From: Boswellia sacra
Taxonomy: Eukaryota > Streptophyta > Magnoliopsida > Sapindales > Burseraceae
NCBI GenBank assembly: GCA_013180625.2
Contig: SNVD02006942.1
Location: 744,001 to 808,000, forward strand
Reading direction: 5' to 3'
Length of the DNA stretch: 64,000 nucleotides
Within the stretch, counting starts at the first letter, position 1; every line of letters begins with the position of its first letter. Shown piece after piece: positions 13,001 to 23,300 of the stretch. A program made the translations under genes and the position numbers. Below the pieces are notes generated by a model that saw only the letters and a program-made list of their open reading frames with translations, had not been told where the DNA came from and ran no database searches.

Positions 13001-15431
13001 TCAGGGCACCACTCTCAAAAGAAGCACTGCATACCATCTCCAATCAGATGGGCAATCCGAAGTTGTGAACCGCTGCCTTGAAACATACCTTCGTTACTTT
13101 GTATCCAACAAACCAAGACAATGGATCAAATGGCTCCCTTGGGCGGAATACTGGTATAACACTTCCTTTCACTCCTCTGCCAAATGTACACCATTTAAAA
13201 TTTTGTATGGCCGTGACCCTCCTCCATTGGTTCGCTATGGGCACGATTCCACCACTGTCTCCACTGTTGAACTTCTCTTGGAGGAAAGAGATGCTATATT
13301 AGAGGAGCTGAAACAGAATTTGAGCACAACACAAGCCAGGATGAAAAGTATGGCAGATGGTAAACGAAGGGAACTTCAATTCAGAGTAGGTGATCTGGTT
13401 TACCTCAAATTACAGCCATATAAGCAGCGGTCTTTGGCTCAACGTCGAAATGAAAAACTCAGCCCTCGCTACTATGGTCCTTTTCCGGTGGAAGCCAAAG
13501 TCGGTCAGGTTGCTTACAAACTTCACTTGCCAGACCACTCTCTTGTTCACCCTGTATTCCATGTGTCCCAACTGAAACCGGCAGTCAGTTCCGCAGACCA
13601 TGTCTCCCCTGTCATTCCTCCTCAACTTGATTCTTCCATGGAATTGAAAGTCGAACCTGCCAACATCCTCAATGTTCGACAGAAACATGGCCCTTCAGGA
13701 CTTCTCACCGAGGTGCTGGTCCAATGGAAGGACTTACCGGCTTTTGAAGCTACTTGGGAGCAGTTCGATTTGATTAATAATCAGTTTCCTGCTTTCCACC
13801 TTGAGGACAAGGTGCTGGCTTGGGCGGGGGGTAATGATAGGCCACCTATTAAGTTCACATATACTAGGCGTAACAAGAAATAAGGGGAGGGGCAAGGTTG
13901 TTATTTGAAGTGTTAGCGGGGGTGGTCAGATTTACTTTTTAGTTGCTTTTTGTTTGTTTTTTGTTTTGCTTTATTCGGGGTGTAGGCCGCGGAGTTAGTT
14001 ACCCCGATTTTAGGAAAGAAAAGGAGAGGACAGGCTGGTATATAAGGTGAGAGAAGAGTAGAGTAGGGGTGAAGAATTTTCTGTTATTTTGGTAAGACCA
14101 CTGAGTCTTTGGGAGAGCTTGCAGGCCTCTCGAACTGCCTGCTATTTACTTAATTCAATACAGCAATTTATCCAGAAATTCCCTTTCCTTGCTCTAGTTT
14201 CCTCTGTTTGTTTGTAAAACTCAATTACTAGTGTGTGAGTGTGTTGATCCAGTCAGTGTATAAGGAAGAGTTCTATCAGCTCCTTTTGTGACTGAAAACA
14301 ACAAAAAACCTAAATGATTGTGGTGAACTTTAATTGAATTGAGCTTTCAGTTTCATTCATGCAAGCTTTTGATTTGTTACAGTTCTTTTGATGTAAGGGA
14401 AATTTTATTACAGGTTTGGGAGGTGAAAGCTGCAGACTTGACTATTAGCCCTGTTCACCGTGCAGCAATTGGCATTGTGGATCCTGATAAGGTTGAATTT
14501 TTGTTGGACACTTGAATTCTTACAGATTTTTGTTTCACCTCCTTTTAGTTTTAGATTTGTTTTATATTCCAACTTTGTTTTCTTTCGGAATATATGGATT
14601 CTAAACTCATTCCACAAATCATGGAACGCATGTTCAGGCTACTAGCCACGACATGATATCGCTTTTTACCTTTTAACACTTAACCATTAGTCGCAACTTT
14701 TCCCCTCATGATTCCAGGCCACTGCATGTTAAAATGCCTGCGACTTCAATTGAAGCCAACCTGCAATTGCTTGAGATAGAAAATTGTGGTATTGATTAGT
14801 TTGGTGCATGCTGGTAGGGATTCTCTAAGCTGCTTTTGTGAGTTTAAGTATTAAGGTCATTGGCATCCACTTTTCCAGTCCTTAGTGTGTTACAGATTGT
14901 TTGCATTAGATGGAATCTGATGTTCTCATCTTATGGTTTGGTTGCTGTATGCACTGACAGTTGGAGCTGGTTCTGTGTTAGATTGTGAGGGTTGGCTGGA
15001 GTTGGCTCTAACTCCAGCCCAAAACTGTATGTGCGCATACACATTTTAAATAATGAAATCAGCTTTTGTCTGTACGCTTCCATCTCACTTAAATTTTCTT
15101 CTATGAGAAGGGCATTTCGCTTCGGTTTCCTCGTCTGATTCGTGTTAGGGAAGATAAGACTCCAGAGCAAGCATCATCATCTGATCAGGTGAAGATCAAT
15201 GCCAGTTGGTTGATAATTTGTTCAGATGATCTAAAAGATGACATGGAGGAAAAAATGATGGAATATTTGAAATGTTTATTCATGTTTTCCTTGTTCGGAA
15301 CCTATAATATATGCCCCGTTTGTTTTTTTACTTCTCATTTCTGTTATTCGCGCTTATTCCAGGTTGCGGAGATGTATACAGCTCAAAAGATCAATCACTC
15401 CAATAAACAAGATGACAATGAAGATGATTGA
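1045..15431 (+). CDS. LIG1: DNA ligase 1 (ATP-dependent), 17 exons, 785 aa
   Basis: ATP-dependent DNA ligase that seals Okazaki fragments and repair nicks. Exons read from splice sites and protein continuity: 1045-1815, 2071-2187, 2725-2826, 2905-3021, 3598-3828, 3913-4007, 4879-4966, 5818-5949, 6251-6363, 7211-7312, 7391-7452, 7628-7699, 7828-7901, 8006-8062, 14414-14491, 15111-15188, 15363-15431. All phases join into 785 aa, close to the plant family length. The nucleotidyltransferase motif KYDGER is at residues 439-444 with the catalytic Lys at 439; later conserved stretches include EGLIIKTL and [10 protein letters not shown]. There are two candidate starts: Met1 in a weak context (T at -3) followed by an Arg/Ser-rich presequence, and Met54 (base 1204) beginning [12 protein letters not shown] with A at -3. 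Arabidopsis LIG1 is known to use two starts for mitochondrial and nuclear forms. Intron 14 (8063-14413) is swollen by a retrotransposon. Very confident in identity; exon edges are predicted by eye. Confidence 0.95.
4105..4385. repeat. polypurine/polypyrimidine imperfect inverted repeat in LIG1 intron 6
   Basis: A purine-rich left arm (around 4118-4200, with GGAAGGGGAGGGGAGGG) is followed by a pyrimidine-rich right arm (around 4300-4370, with CCCTCCAATTTTCC). The right arm is roughly the reverse complement of the left, as in a degenerate MITE or foldback. No target duplication was identified. Confidence 0.35.
7474..7519. repeat. (AC)n(GC)n(AC)n(AT)n alternating purine-pyrimidine microsatellite
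   Basis: A continuous run of CA and CG dinucleotides ending in TATATA, within LIG1 intron 11. Alternating purine-pyrimidine DNA of this kind can adopt Z-form and is a polymorphic marker. Confidence 0.85.
8418..8437. repeat. (CA)n microsatellite
   Basis: A short CA dinucleotide run in LIG1 intron 14, upstream of the retrotransposon. Confidence 0.8.
8858..8862. other. target site duplication, left copy (GCTCC)
   Basis: GCTCC directly precedes the 5' LTR and is repeated exactly at 14279-14283 after the 3' LTR. This is the 5-bp duplication expected for a Ty3/Gypsy integrase. Confidence 0.95.
8863..9306 (+). repeat. 5' LTR of the chromovirus-type element
   Basis: 444 bp, starting TGATAGG and ending CTATCA. 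It contains a TATA box (TATATAA at 9067-9073) followed by a purine-rich likely transcription start region. It differs from the 3' LTR at five sites, all transitions. Confidence 0.95.
9311..9322 (+). other. primer binding site (tRNA-Met type)
   Basis: TGGTATCAGAGC lies four bases after the 5' LTR and matches the usual initiator tRNA-Met primer site of plant chromoviruses and Copia elements. Confidence 0.9.
9338..10217 (+). pseudogene. gag remnant of the chromovirus-type element
   Basis: The frame opens at an ATG shortly after the primer site and encodes a capsid-like gag region (WVYRVEHFF and [10 protein letters not shown] are recognisable). It is broken by TAG at 9449-9451, TGA at 9854-9856 and a frame change between about 9985 and 10005, after which [10 protein letters not shown] continues in another frame until a stop at 10219-10221. 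The CCHC zinc knuckle expected near the C terminus is absent, probably by deletion shortly before the protease. Confidence 0.85.
12005..12478 (+). repeat. 237-bp tandem duplication inside pol
   Basis: Two adjacent copies, 12005-12241 and 12242-12478, differ at about four positions (near 1.7%). The unit is exactly 79 codons, so the frame is kept. It covers the end of RNase H (motif [12 protein letters not shown]) and the linker before integrase. Confidence 0.95.
13822..13834 (+). other. polypurine tract of the chromovirus-type element
   Basis: A G-rich run (GGGCGGGGGGTAA) immediately before the 3' LTR, at the expected place for plus-strand priming. It contains one C. Confidence 0.75.
13835..14278 (+). 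repeat. 3' LTR of the chromovirus-type element
   Basis: 444 bp, same ends as the 5' LTR, followed by target duplication GCTCC at 14279-14283. Its TATA box (14039-14045) points at LIG1 exons 15-17. Confidence 0.95.
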
Positions 15432-18430
15432 GAGCTGGTTCTCACTCATTTTTAAGAGAGGTTTCTTGTGAAGTTTGCCATTGTTGGAACAAAATCCTTG
15501 TGAGGGTCATCCACTCACAACTGTCTTTGGGCCTGAAATCCCAAGTATGACTACCTAATCACCATTAGTACACATCAATGTGCAGGATCTTCAATGGAGG
15601 CGTTATGGCAGCATTCTAAACTAAATCTTGCTTATGTGGCAGTTCCTCAAAAATTTTCTACAATCTGAGGAAAATGTAGTTTGCTACAAAATGAGCTAAG
15701 CCTTTAACATGTTAGACTGTATACTTTTATGCTTTTCCTCAAGCCACTTGTACATATCATTGACCATGAGCATGCTTCTAACATGTGATTCTTCTGTATG
15801 GCTTCTATATTCCAGTGTTTACAGTTCTTTACATGAAAGCTATTATATGAACTGAAAAAATGTCCGTGAGACTTGTAATATTTGCATTTTCCCACTAGAA
15901 AAGATTAGAATGCATTGTTTTGAGCTCAAAGGCTTGTTAGTTGGTAATCTCATGCAGAATACGATTGTGGAACAAAGTTCTCTAGTAATTTGAGCTTTAT
16001 GTATAAAAACTAGTATTCCTTTTGTTTTCATGTTTATTATACATCATCCTATTCTTCGACGCCAGAAAGGGAATTTTCTACATCCCTTTCCCTTTCTGGT
16101 GCCAAGATAATAATGGCTCTTTATTCTGTCGTCAAAGATTCCTATTCATAGTTTAGAGGTTTTCCAAATATTAATGCTGCCTTATCCCTTTCATAGAAGA
16201 ACAAGCTTTTCGACCACATAGCTTATCTATCCTTGGTCATTTTACAAAAAATCTTGAGATGAGTTTGTGGTCTAGATTCTTTCTAACTGCTATTATGTTC
16301 ATTGATTATAGCTTCTGCTTTGGTTTTGATCATAGTAGTTTCTTTAGATTCCATTTAAAGTGACAGAAACTTTTACTTGCCAAGCCTAGAATGGTTCTTC
16401 TTTTAGCGGGTTGAAGGTTCAGGATGGATAATTGGTCAAGGTTAAGTATTCGATAAAGCAGGAAATAACAAGGTGAGAGCGAGGTGAATGTGCCCAGACG
16501 CTCATGAGTAGTAGTAGGTCAGGTCTAATCTTATGTCTTTTGGGTCAAAAATTAACAAATTAATTTCTAAGCCTCTGTGCCGTGTGGACCAGGGTAGACC
16601 AACCAAATGGTTTTCGGTTTTCAACCTAACATTGCATCCTGGTCTAGAGGTAAAGTCTCCCTTTCTCTTGCCTTTATCGTAAGTTTAGACTTAGCTTCCC
16701 TTCTTTAATATTATTATTTGTTCTTGGAATCAATAAAATATAGTAGATATTGGCTAAAGTTGCAGGGACGAGTCGTTTTTTTTCTGTCCTATGAATTACG
16801 GGGATCGCTTCAAGTTTCCTTGCACGTTGAATGCAGTCGTTTTCTCTAAATTTTCTGGGTTCTTCTAGTCTTTCTCTTAACATTCTAACTTAAAACTCTG
16901 AAAGCCTAGTCTGGACTTCCAACTCAGCTCAACCTGTCAAAACTCGTTCTTCAGCTTCTAACTCAACCTTTGAAGTGGCTGCTTCAGTGGTTGAATAGAA
17001 TTTCAGTTATATTTTGTTTGCCTGGTAGGGGCTAGAAAATTTAGCAAAAATATAATGCATGACATGTTTTTGGGCCAGTTGTTATATAACATAATTACAT
17101 ATTGTAATAAAAGGGAAAATTTGATTAACCTCGATATTGGAAAATGGTAAATTTGAATGAACTTTTTAAAAAAAAATTCCTTAAAAGAAACTTATTCGAA
17201 TATATAAGTGAAACAAAACCTCTTTCCGCATAAAGGTTTCCCTCCATGCGGCACAGACTTAAACCTGACCTTGGTAAATCTGTCAAATCAATGGAATATT
17301 TTAGAGTCTCTTGATACAAACTTTTTGATGAATCCACTCACTTAGATGGTGTACGTGGCTCCAGTTTATGTATATGGATGTTAACATCTGCATGACTCCG
17401 AATGATAACTAACAAAGCTTGGGACACATACATGAATCATGATACATCCCCGGATTGGAGGATCATTTGATTTTTGGTCTAACAAGGCCAATCCAGGCCC
17501 TCAGTGGACTACATGGTAAAAAATCAAAGCATCCATAGAAATGTTTGTGCATTCTATAGCTAACTTTTCCAAAGGAACATTAGCAGCTAAATTGCTTCCC
17601 ATTACTCTGCAGTTTGCAATGGTCATGTCATAGGCTTAACATTATCACCAGTGTCTGCCACAGTACTGCTGCAGTGTGACAAGATGAATGACATTATTGG
17701 CATTCTTGAAACGCTAAAAAATAAACGCATAAACAATTGAAGTGGGGAAGATAGAGAGAGAAGCTTTAGTAATTTAGTAGTAATATTAAATTAGAGAAGA
17801 GGGAAAATGATTTCGGGAAACATAAGATTACATAAATTAATCATTACTTCCTCTCAAAAAAGACTAATATAATCATACAATCACACCAGAAGTCGATCCT
17901 GATTCTGATTTGTGGGATCCACTCAATCCGACAAGCAGGGTTCTGAGACCTTCTGGTTGTTGGCCTTACCCAACAACTCCACACCCATCTATGATCTAAT
18001 CTAACCATTTCCATAAAAAATCTTTGATGTGATCTCACTCACTCGTTCAAGCAGACACCACTCCCACTCCCACTCCCACTCCCACACACAAACACAGCTC
18101 ACTTGCTAGCAGTAAACTAGTATTTTCAAGTTACATTTTACATTCCTTGCCATGATGCCAAGGCAAATTCGGAGAAAAAAGTGACCCACCCTGGGGCTCA
18201 GTGAACCTAAAAGATACAAAATTCTGATCCAGAAACACTAGCAGTAAGCAAAACAACTCTCCACTGAGTTAAACTTGGGATAATTTTTTTTTTTCTTAAG
18301 GGACAAACTTGAAACTTCCTGTACAAAAGCTAGATCAATCAGTCACATAACCCCACCTTAGAATTGCACCCTCACTATCCTATATAATCTATTAAAATTT
18401 GGCAAATAGAAAATCAAGCTATTTAGTAAG
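15432..18430. other. LIG1 3' flank and intergenic region
   Basis: The first several hundred bases are probably LIG1 3' UTR. A short minisatellite of CACTCC units lies at 18059-18087. The DUF1635 3' UTR probably occupies the last few hundred bases on the other strand. No further gene is supported. Confidence 0.5.
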
Positions 18431-19406
18431 TCAATGAAGCATAATCTTTTGGTACTTAGTCTCTGTAGGAGAGTCAGAGCCATTGCAAAGAACCCTCTTT
18501 CTGTTGACTTTACCACAGTTGTTTAGAATGTTGCAGCCATTGATGTTGATCAAGGAGTCTTGGTGGAGGAGCTGTGGTGGTGGGGGTGGTGGTGGTGGTG
18601 GGGGTGAAGGGATGGTCACTGGTGGGATCTCAAAGGACTCCAGTGGTGGTGGTGGGTGTCTCCATTGAGGAAGTGGTCCAGCCAAAAGAAGAGTCTGTAA
18701 AAGTGGTCCAGCTTTCATTACTGCCTGTAAAAGCTTTCCCTTTTCAGGTAACGGCTTCTCAGGCACAAGCTCAATTGCTGGTTCTGGAATAGATTGTTGT
18801 GGTTGTGCTTGTACTTGTGCATGTGCTTGTGCTAGTGGTGGTGGTAATTGAGGTGGGGGAATTGGGTCAATGACGGGAGATGAAACAATGCTTTCTTCAC
18901 AATCTGATGATGAGAAGCCATTGTTGGAGTCAATTCCTCTTCTGGGATCATCTTCAATGCTGGAAATTCCTGAGAGTGGAGCTGCTTGTTGTTGTTGTTG
19001 CTGTAGCTGTTGTAGCTGCTGTTGTTGCTGCTGCTGTTGCTGAAGCAAAAGCTTCTCATATAGAAGTCTTTGGTACTTTTCTTGAGCAGCATCTCTTTCT
19101 CTGATGACTTTGCTTAAGAGATCCTTGAGCTGGTGTAACTGATCATCTCTTTTTCTCAGCTCCTCCTGAACAACCATCCTTGTCTGCTCCAGCTCCAGAG
19201 TTGTGTACAAAAGTGAATGCCTTAGATCCTCCATACTCTGCATGACCAAAAAACACAACACCCAAATAAAACTTTAGAACCAAATTGCATAACAAACAAC
19301 ATATATTCACACATGGTTAAGTACTCTTCAAATTGTAAGAACATTTTGCTACCTTTCCTTGGCAGTAGTAAGCAAAACTAAGATGAGAATTACGCTGATT
19401 GTCCAT
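18431..19406 (-). CDS. DUF1635 family protein, 2 exons, 286 aa
   Basis: Exons on the minus strand: 19406-19353 (18 codons, MDNQRNSHLSFAYYCQGK) and 19237-18431, separated by a 115-bp GT-AG intron; both phases are zero. The start was chosen because exon 1 splices directly onto SMEDLRHSLLYTTLELEQTR, the hallmark of the plant DUF1635 family. Residues about 20-85 are a charged heptad-like coiled coil, 84-107 a glutamine-rich tract with interspersed Leu, then an acidic/serine patch (SSSDCEES), a Pro/Gln-rich middle, KLLQAVMKAGPLLQTLLLAGPLPQW, and a proline run of about ten residues. The molecular function of the family is not established; some members carry old names such as enabled-like or TOX/HMG-like, which are not supported by any HMG box here. 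Confidence 0.88.
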
Positions 19407-19429
19407 GTTTTTTAAGTAAATTAACCAAG

Positions 19430-19480
19430 AGAGAAAATTTTAAGAGAGAGTGGGGAGAGAGAGAGAGGGGGGTGGGATGG
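19430..19480. repeat. GA-rich tract upstream of the DUF1635 gene
   Basis: A GAGAGA-type purine tract in the likely 5' UTR or promoter of the minus-strand DUF1635 gene. Such tracts can act as GAGA/BPC-binding elements in plants, but they are also common simple sequence. Confidence 0.5.
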
Positions 19481-19996
19481 GGAGGTTTATGAGTGGTTCT
19501 TGTAGGTCTTATAATAATAAGTACAAGTAGCTGCTGCCTGCTGCTTGGTGTCACTGTTTGCTCTCTTTTTTTCTTTTGCTTTGGTTCGGTTGTTGCTTCT
19601 CAATTTGCTTTTCTCATTAGGGGTTAGACAAAAGCACAAAAGGCCAAAAGCCTAACAAGGCCAATTCCTATGTCCTAATTCCTATAGGGCTGGCTAAGCT
19701 AACCTCAATTCCTCTGAACTCTCCATAAATACTATCCAACGCAAGCAATGCTCTCAAATATCAGCGATAAAAGCGGGGTAAAAAACAAACAAACTACCAT
19801 TCTCTGTTATCCTTTTGTAACTACGAGTATCCAAAACCTATTCACTTGTAGAATTCAACAAATCTCATCCACAAAATTGTATCTTCCTCATACGTACATT
19901 TCCATTGTTAGGTTAGATTAAGTTTTATTATTTATATATATATATATATTCATTCTAGACACTGCATCCCATCCGAACCATATAAACAACAATTAG

Positions 19997-20330
19997 TATT
20001 CGATAAATAAATAGAAAAAATCCAAACTTTAAGTGTGGATTGTAAAAATGACTCTGTCCCTAAAACAAAAATTACTATTCGATAAATAAATAGGAAAAAT
20101 TAAAAAATTACCAAAAATTTAAGTGTGGGTTGTAAAAATGACTCTGTCCCTAAAAATTTGCATGTCATCCTTTGTCAAGTATTCGACATTGTCGGAGACC
20201 GTCCGACATATTTGTGATATACTTTTCAACACACTCGTTGGATAGGGTCATAACATACAATTTTTTAAGGACATGGTTATTTATCAAAGAGGGGCCCTAA
20301 TTTGTGGCATGTTTCTAATTTTTCCAAATA
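19997..20330. repeat. dispersed repeat, copy A
   Basis: The part from about 20090 to 20330 is clearly related to 37246-37492: both run from a TTTAAGT-TGGRTT-YAAAAATGA block through GGGTCATAAC-TACAA, then a TCAAGGA-like block and TTTATYAAAGA. Copy A also duplicates its first 75-80 bases (starts at 19997 and 20076). The class is unknown; it has the look of a decayed non-autonomous element. Confidence 0.7.
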
Positions 20331-23300
20331 AATAAGTAGATTATGGCAAGGATCAAATTGTATAGGAAATATCCCAGATAGTTTTCGTCCAAACTCGAAA
20401 TGCCATATGTGTTTTAATGAATATGTAAATCGAGTTTTCTGTTAAACAAAATTTATAACTAACTTAAAACAATCCTGTTATCAATAATTTTTTACTTTAA
20501 ACATAATTCTGTATAAGAAATCTAACTTGAAAACCTCATAAACTAGACTATGTACCACTCATAATAATAATTATTAGATAATTATAAAAAAAAACTAAAT
20601 GGAACTCGGTTTAGGTTAAGTGGTAACTGGGTTTATTTTGCTTGTGGTGAATGTTCTGTCACTCAATGAAAAATAAAATAAATAAGAAGAAGGAGTTAAA
20701 TATCTTGCACGTGGGCTGCCTCATTTATCGTAATGTTTTCTTGCTTCTAATTATATTCTCTCTGTTCATTTTGACTGGAGGCACTGTAACAACGGCAATT
20801 TGCATATGATTTTTTTTTTTTTTTTTGGTTTTTGTTTTTGTGTTCTTAAAGGAATTAGACTAAGTAGGTAGAAACTAGAAGAACCCGTGAAAAGAAATTT
20901 CTGTTGCCAACTTGCCAGGGAGAAACTTCTCACGTGAAAAGATACAATAATGTTTATAATCTTGCTCTAGATTATTAGTTTGAACGTTCTTCTATTTTCT
21001 ATTCGATTTTTTTTTCTTTTTGTATACTAGAATAATTCAAAGGTATTAATTTCATTTACTACTCCTCGTTCTTTTATTTTAAGATAAAAAATGCATTTTA
21101 TCTTTTCAAAAGTTATAATAACACAGAAGAACTTTTAATTTACGGAGGAGCAAAAATAGTTTTGCCGATTTTTAATCATAGGCATGTCAAAACCATTTGT
21201 TTTGCAGTTTTACTCTTTTTCATTAGTAAATGGTTCGACGGAATCTGTTAATATAATTCTTCTGACGACTTTAGAAAAAAAAAAAAACTAATGATAAGCT
21301 TTTATGAATAAAAGAAAATATAAAAACAATGATAAAAAATTTACCATATCTAAAAGCGAGTTTGTTGTTGAGTTTATTAGTAGTAGTAGTTAACAATGAC
21401 TTGATTATTCTAGTAATTGACCTGTGAAACGATATCCCAAGCAAAGCTTAAACGTTCTGTTGAAGAGTTTGTGCCCAAGAATCTTGAAAATGGCAACTAG
21501 TTTTAGAATAATGAAAATAAATTTTGTTTAATAATAGGAAAATATTATCAAAAGCTAGTGTTATGACATCAAAGTAATTAAAAGTAGCTCATATATATTA
21601 GGTATGATTTTTTTAACTTTTGCTTGGAAAATTGAGAGAATTTTTGTTTTGTTGTTTAAAAAATAGCCTTCCATTCCATTGAATTGAATAGTCAAGTAGC
21701 CGTGTTTGGTCTTTCTTTTGATATTCTCTGTTTGTTAGTGAGAGTAATTTTCTTGGTCCATCTCTTAATAAACTTGGCTCCTACTCTTCCAATTTCACGG
21801 TGATTTTTCTACAAATATCATAATTATATTGCTCTTCTTTTTTACTTTTTCAAATATATATAATTAATTAATATATCGTATTAAAAACGATATCGATCAT
21901 CGAAAATTATTGAAAAATATGTGTTTTTTATAAATTTTTTACATGAATCTAACAACTTTTTAAAATAATCGTATACACACATCACTCGCCAAATAATTTT
22001 ACAATATTTAAGAAGTAAGATTATATATATGGGTAGATTAATTAATTATTAGTGAAAGTTTTAGGCTTTTTAATTACTAATATCAATCACAGTGCATAGC
22101 AAAACTTTCAAGATATATAAAAACAAATAAATAATATATTAATTAGCTCCTATCAAATTTGAACGTTGAAATGCTCAATTATTAATCATAGGAATCAGGG
22201 TATCCAAACAAACCTAGCTTGAACTCACATTTTTCAATGATAATATTCGTTCCCCTTTGAAACCAAAACAAGAAGCCAACGACAATAAAACGGAAAGAAA
22301 GCTAAATTCTTCCAAAAAGTTATTAAAATTTTAGAATAAACTGAACACCATACTGTCACTACACATAGCTAGGAGAATTGATCATATTTATATTATTATT
22401 ATGTTGATGGTATGTCTCTTTTGACAAATTACCAAACATGAAAAACACATAAATTAGAAAATTAATAAATATTCTATCTACATTCAGATTTTAAACATCT
22501 TGTTTTTGACTTGTAGAATGTTTGCATGTGCATATGCCCCCATTTTTGTTCACAAAATTCGCAAACTCTACGCTATGATAATACCAAAATCTTGATTCTT
22601 TTTCTGTCTTCTTCGCATACTATGTACAAAAGGGTCAATGATGGAGTGTAATTGGTCGTAAAAGGGAGCCGGTAACCAAACTTTCCCACCACTATTTGCA
22701 CAAATAAAGATGATATGGACCCATGAACCCTCTTTCTCAACACTAAAGTCCTCCATGCGAGAAGGCACTGGCCTTCTATTTGACTATTTCAATACTTCAC
22801 ACTCATAAACACACATCTTAAACTACTAGAGGGAGACGTTTGATCAAACCAAGTCTTACCCCGTTAAAGTACTTGTTTATTATGATGTTACACTTACACT
22901 CACATCCAAAGTGTTTTACGAATCGAAACATATATAAAACGTGATAAAATTTGACTCTGTATGTGTAAAAAAACAATACGTAGTCAATATGTATGTGTTT
23001 TAAATACGAGATTAGGTAAAGCTTTGATGACGAGAGGGTTAATGTAGATATAATAAGATGGTAAATTAAATTAAGAGATAGTAGTAATAGTAGTAGGTGC
23101 TTTTGTGGTTGAGAGAAAAAAAGGAGTGGGAAAATGCAAATCGAAAGCGATAAAAATGTGGCGCCGGTGCCTTTAGGCTTTATGTCACATTCAAGAGCTA
23201 TAATGCGTCTAATTATGTTTGGAATTATGTTTTTAACTTTTTTCACATTAACCTGCATATCTGAGCTCATGCTCTCAACGGCCCTAGCTAGCAAACGCCA

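Larger units (their letters stand above)
10218..13883 (+). pseudogene. pol remnant: protease, reverse transcriptase, RNase H, integrase, chromodomain-like tail
   Basis: One reading frame from 10218 to 13883 interrupted only by two in-frame stops: TAA at 11925-11927 inside RNase H and TAG at 12522-12524 just before the integrase zinc domain. Visible motifs are protease DPGATH near the start, the reverse transcriptase active site FDDILVYS at 11331 onward, RNase [12 protein letters not shown], the integrase HHCC region ending CPVCQQNK (about 12672), and the integrase DDE residues in MDFIEG, VTDRDR and SDGQSEV. The C-terminal [15 protein letters not shown] resembles a chromodomain. The frame runs 49 bases into the 3' LTR. 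A 237-bp in-frame duplication (12005-12478) repeats the end of RNase H and the linker. Confidence 0.92.
8863..14278 (+). mobile_element. Ty3/Gypsy LTR retrotransposon (chromovirus, probably Reina-type), defective, in LIG1 intron 14
   Basis: Complete 5416-bp element in the same orientation as LIG1. It has two 444-bp LTRs (TG...CA), a 5-bp target duplication GCTCC, a tRNA-Met-type primer binding site and a polypurine tract. Domain order is gag, protease, reverse transcriptase, RNase H, integrase, with a C-terminal chromodomain-like stretch; this is the Gypsy order. The short LTRs, short total length and chromodomain-like tail fit the Reina clade of chromoviruses, but clade placement is by impression only. 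The LTRs differ at five positions, all transitions (about 1.1%), so insertion is recent. Coding capacity is broken: stops in gag, a frame change, loss of the gag zinc knuckle, and two stops in pol. It could only move with proteins supplied by a relative. Confidence 0.95.

Noticed and set aside
18483..19104. Plus-strand frames rich in Gly, Val and Ala opposite the DUF1635 gene
   Set aside because: They are antisense shadows of the CAG and CCA/CCT repeats that encode the Gln and Pro tracts.
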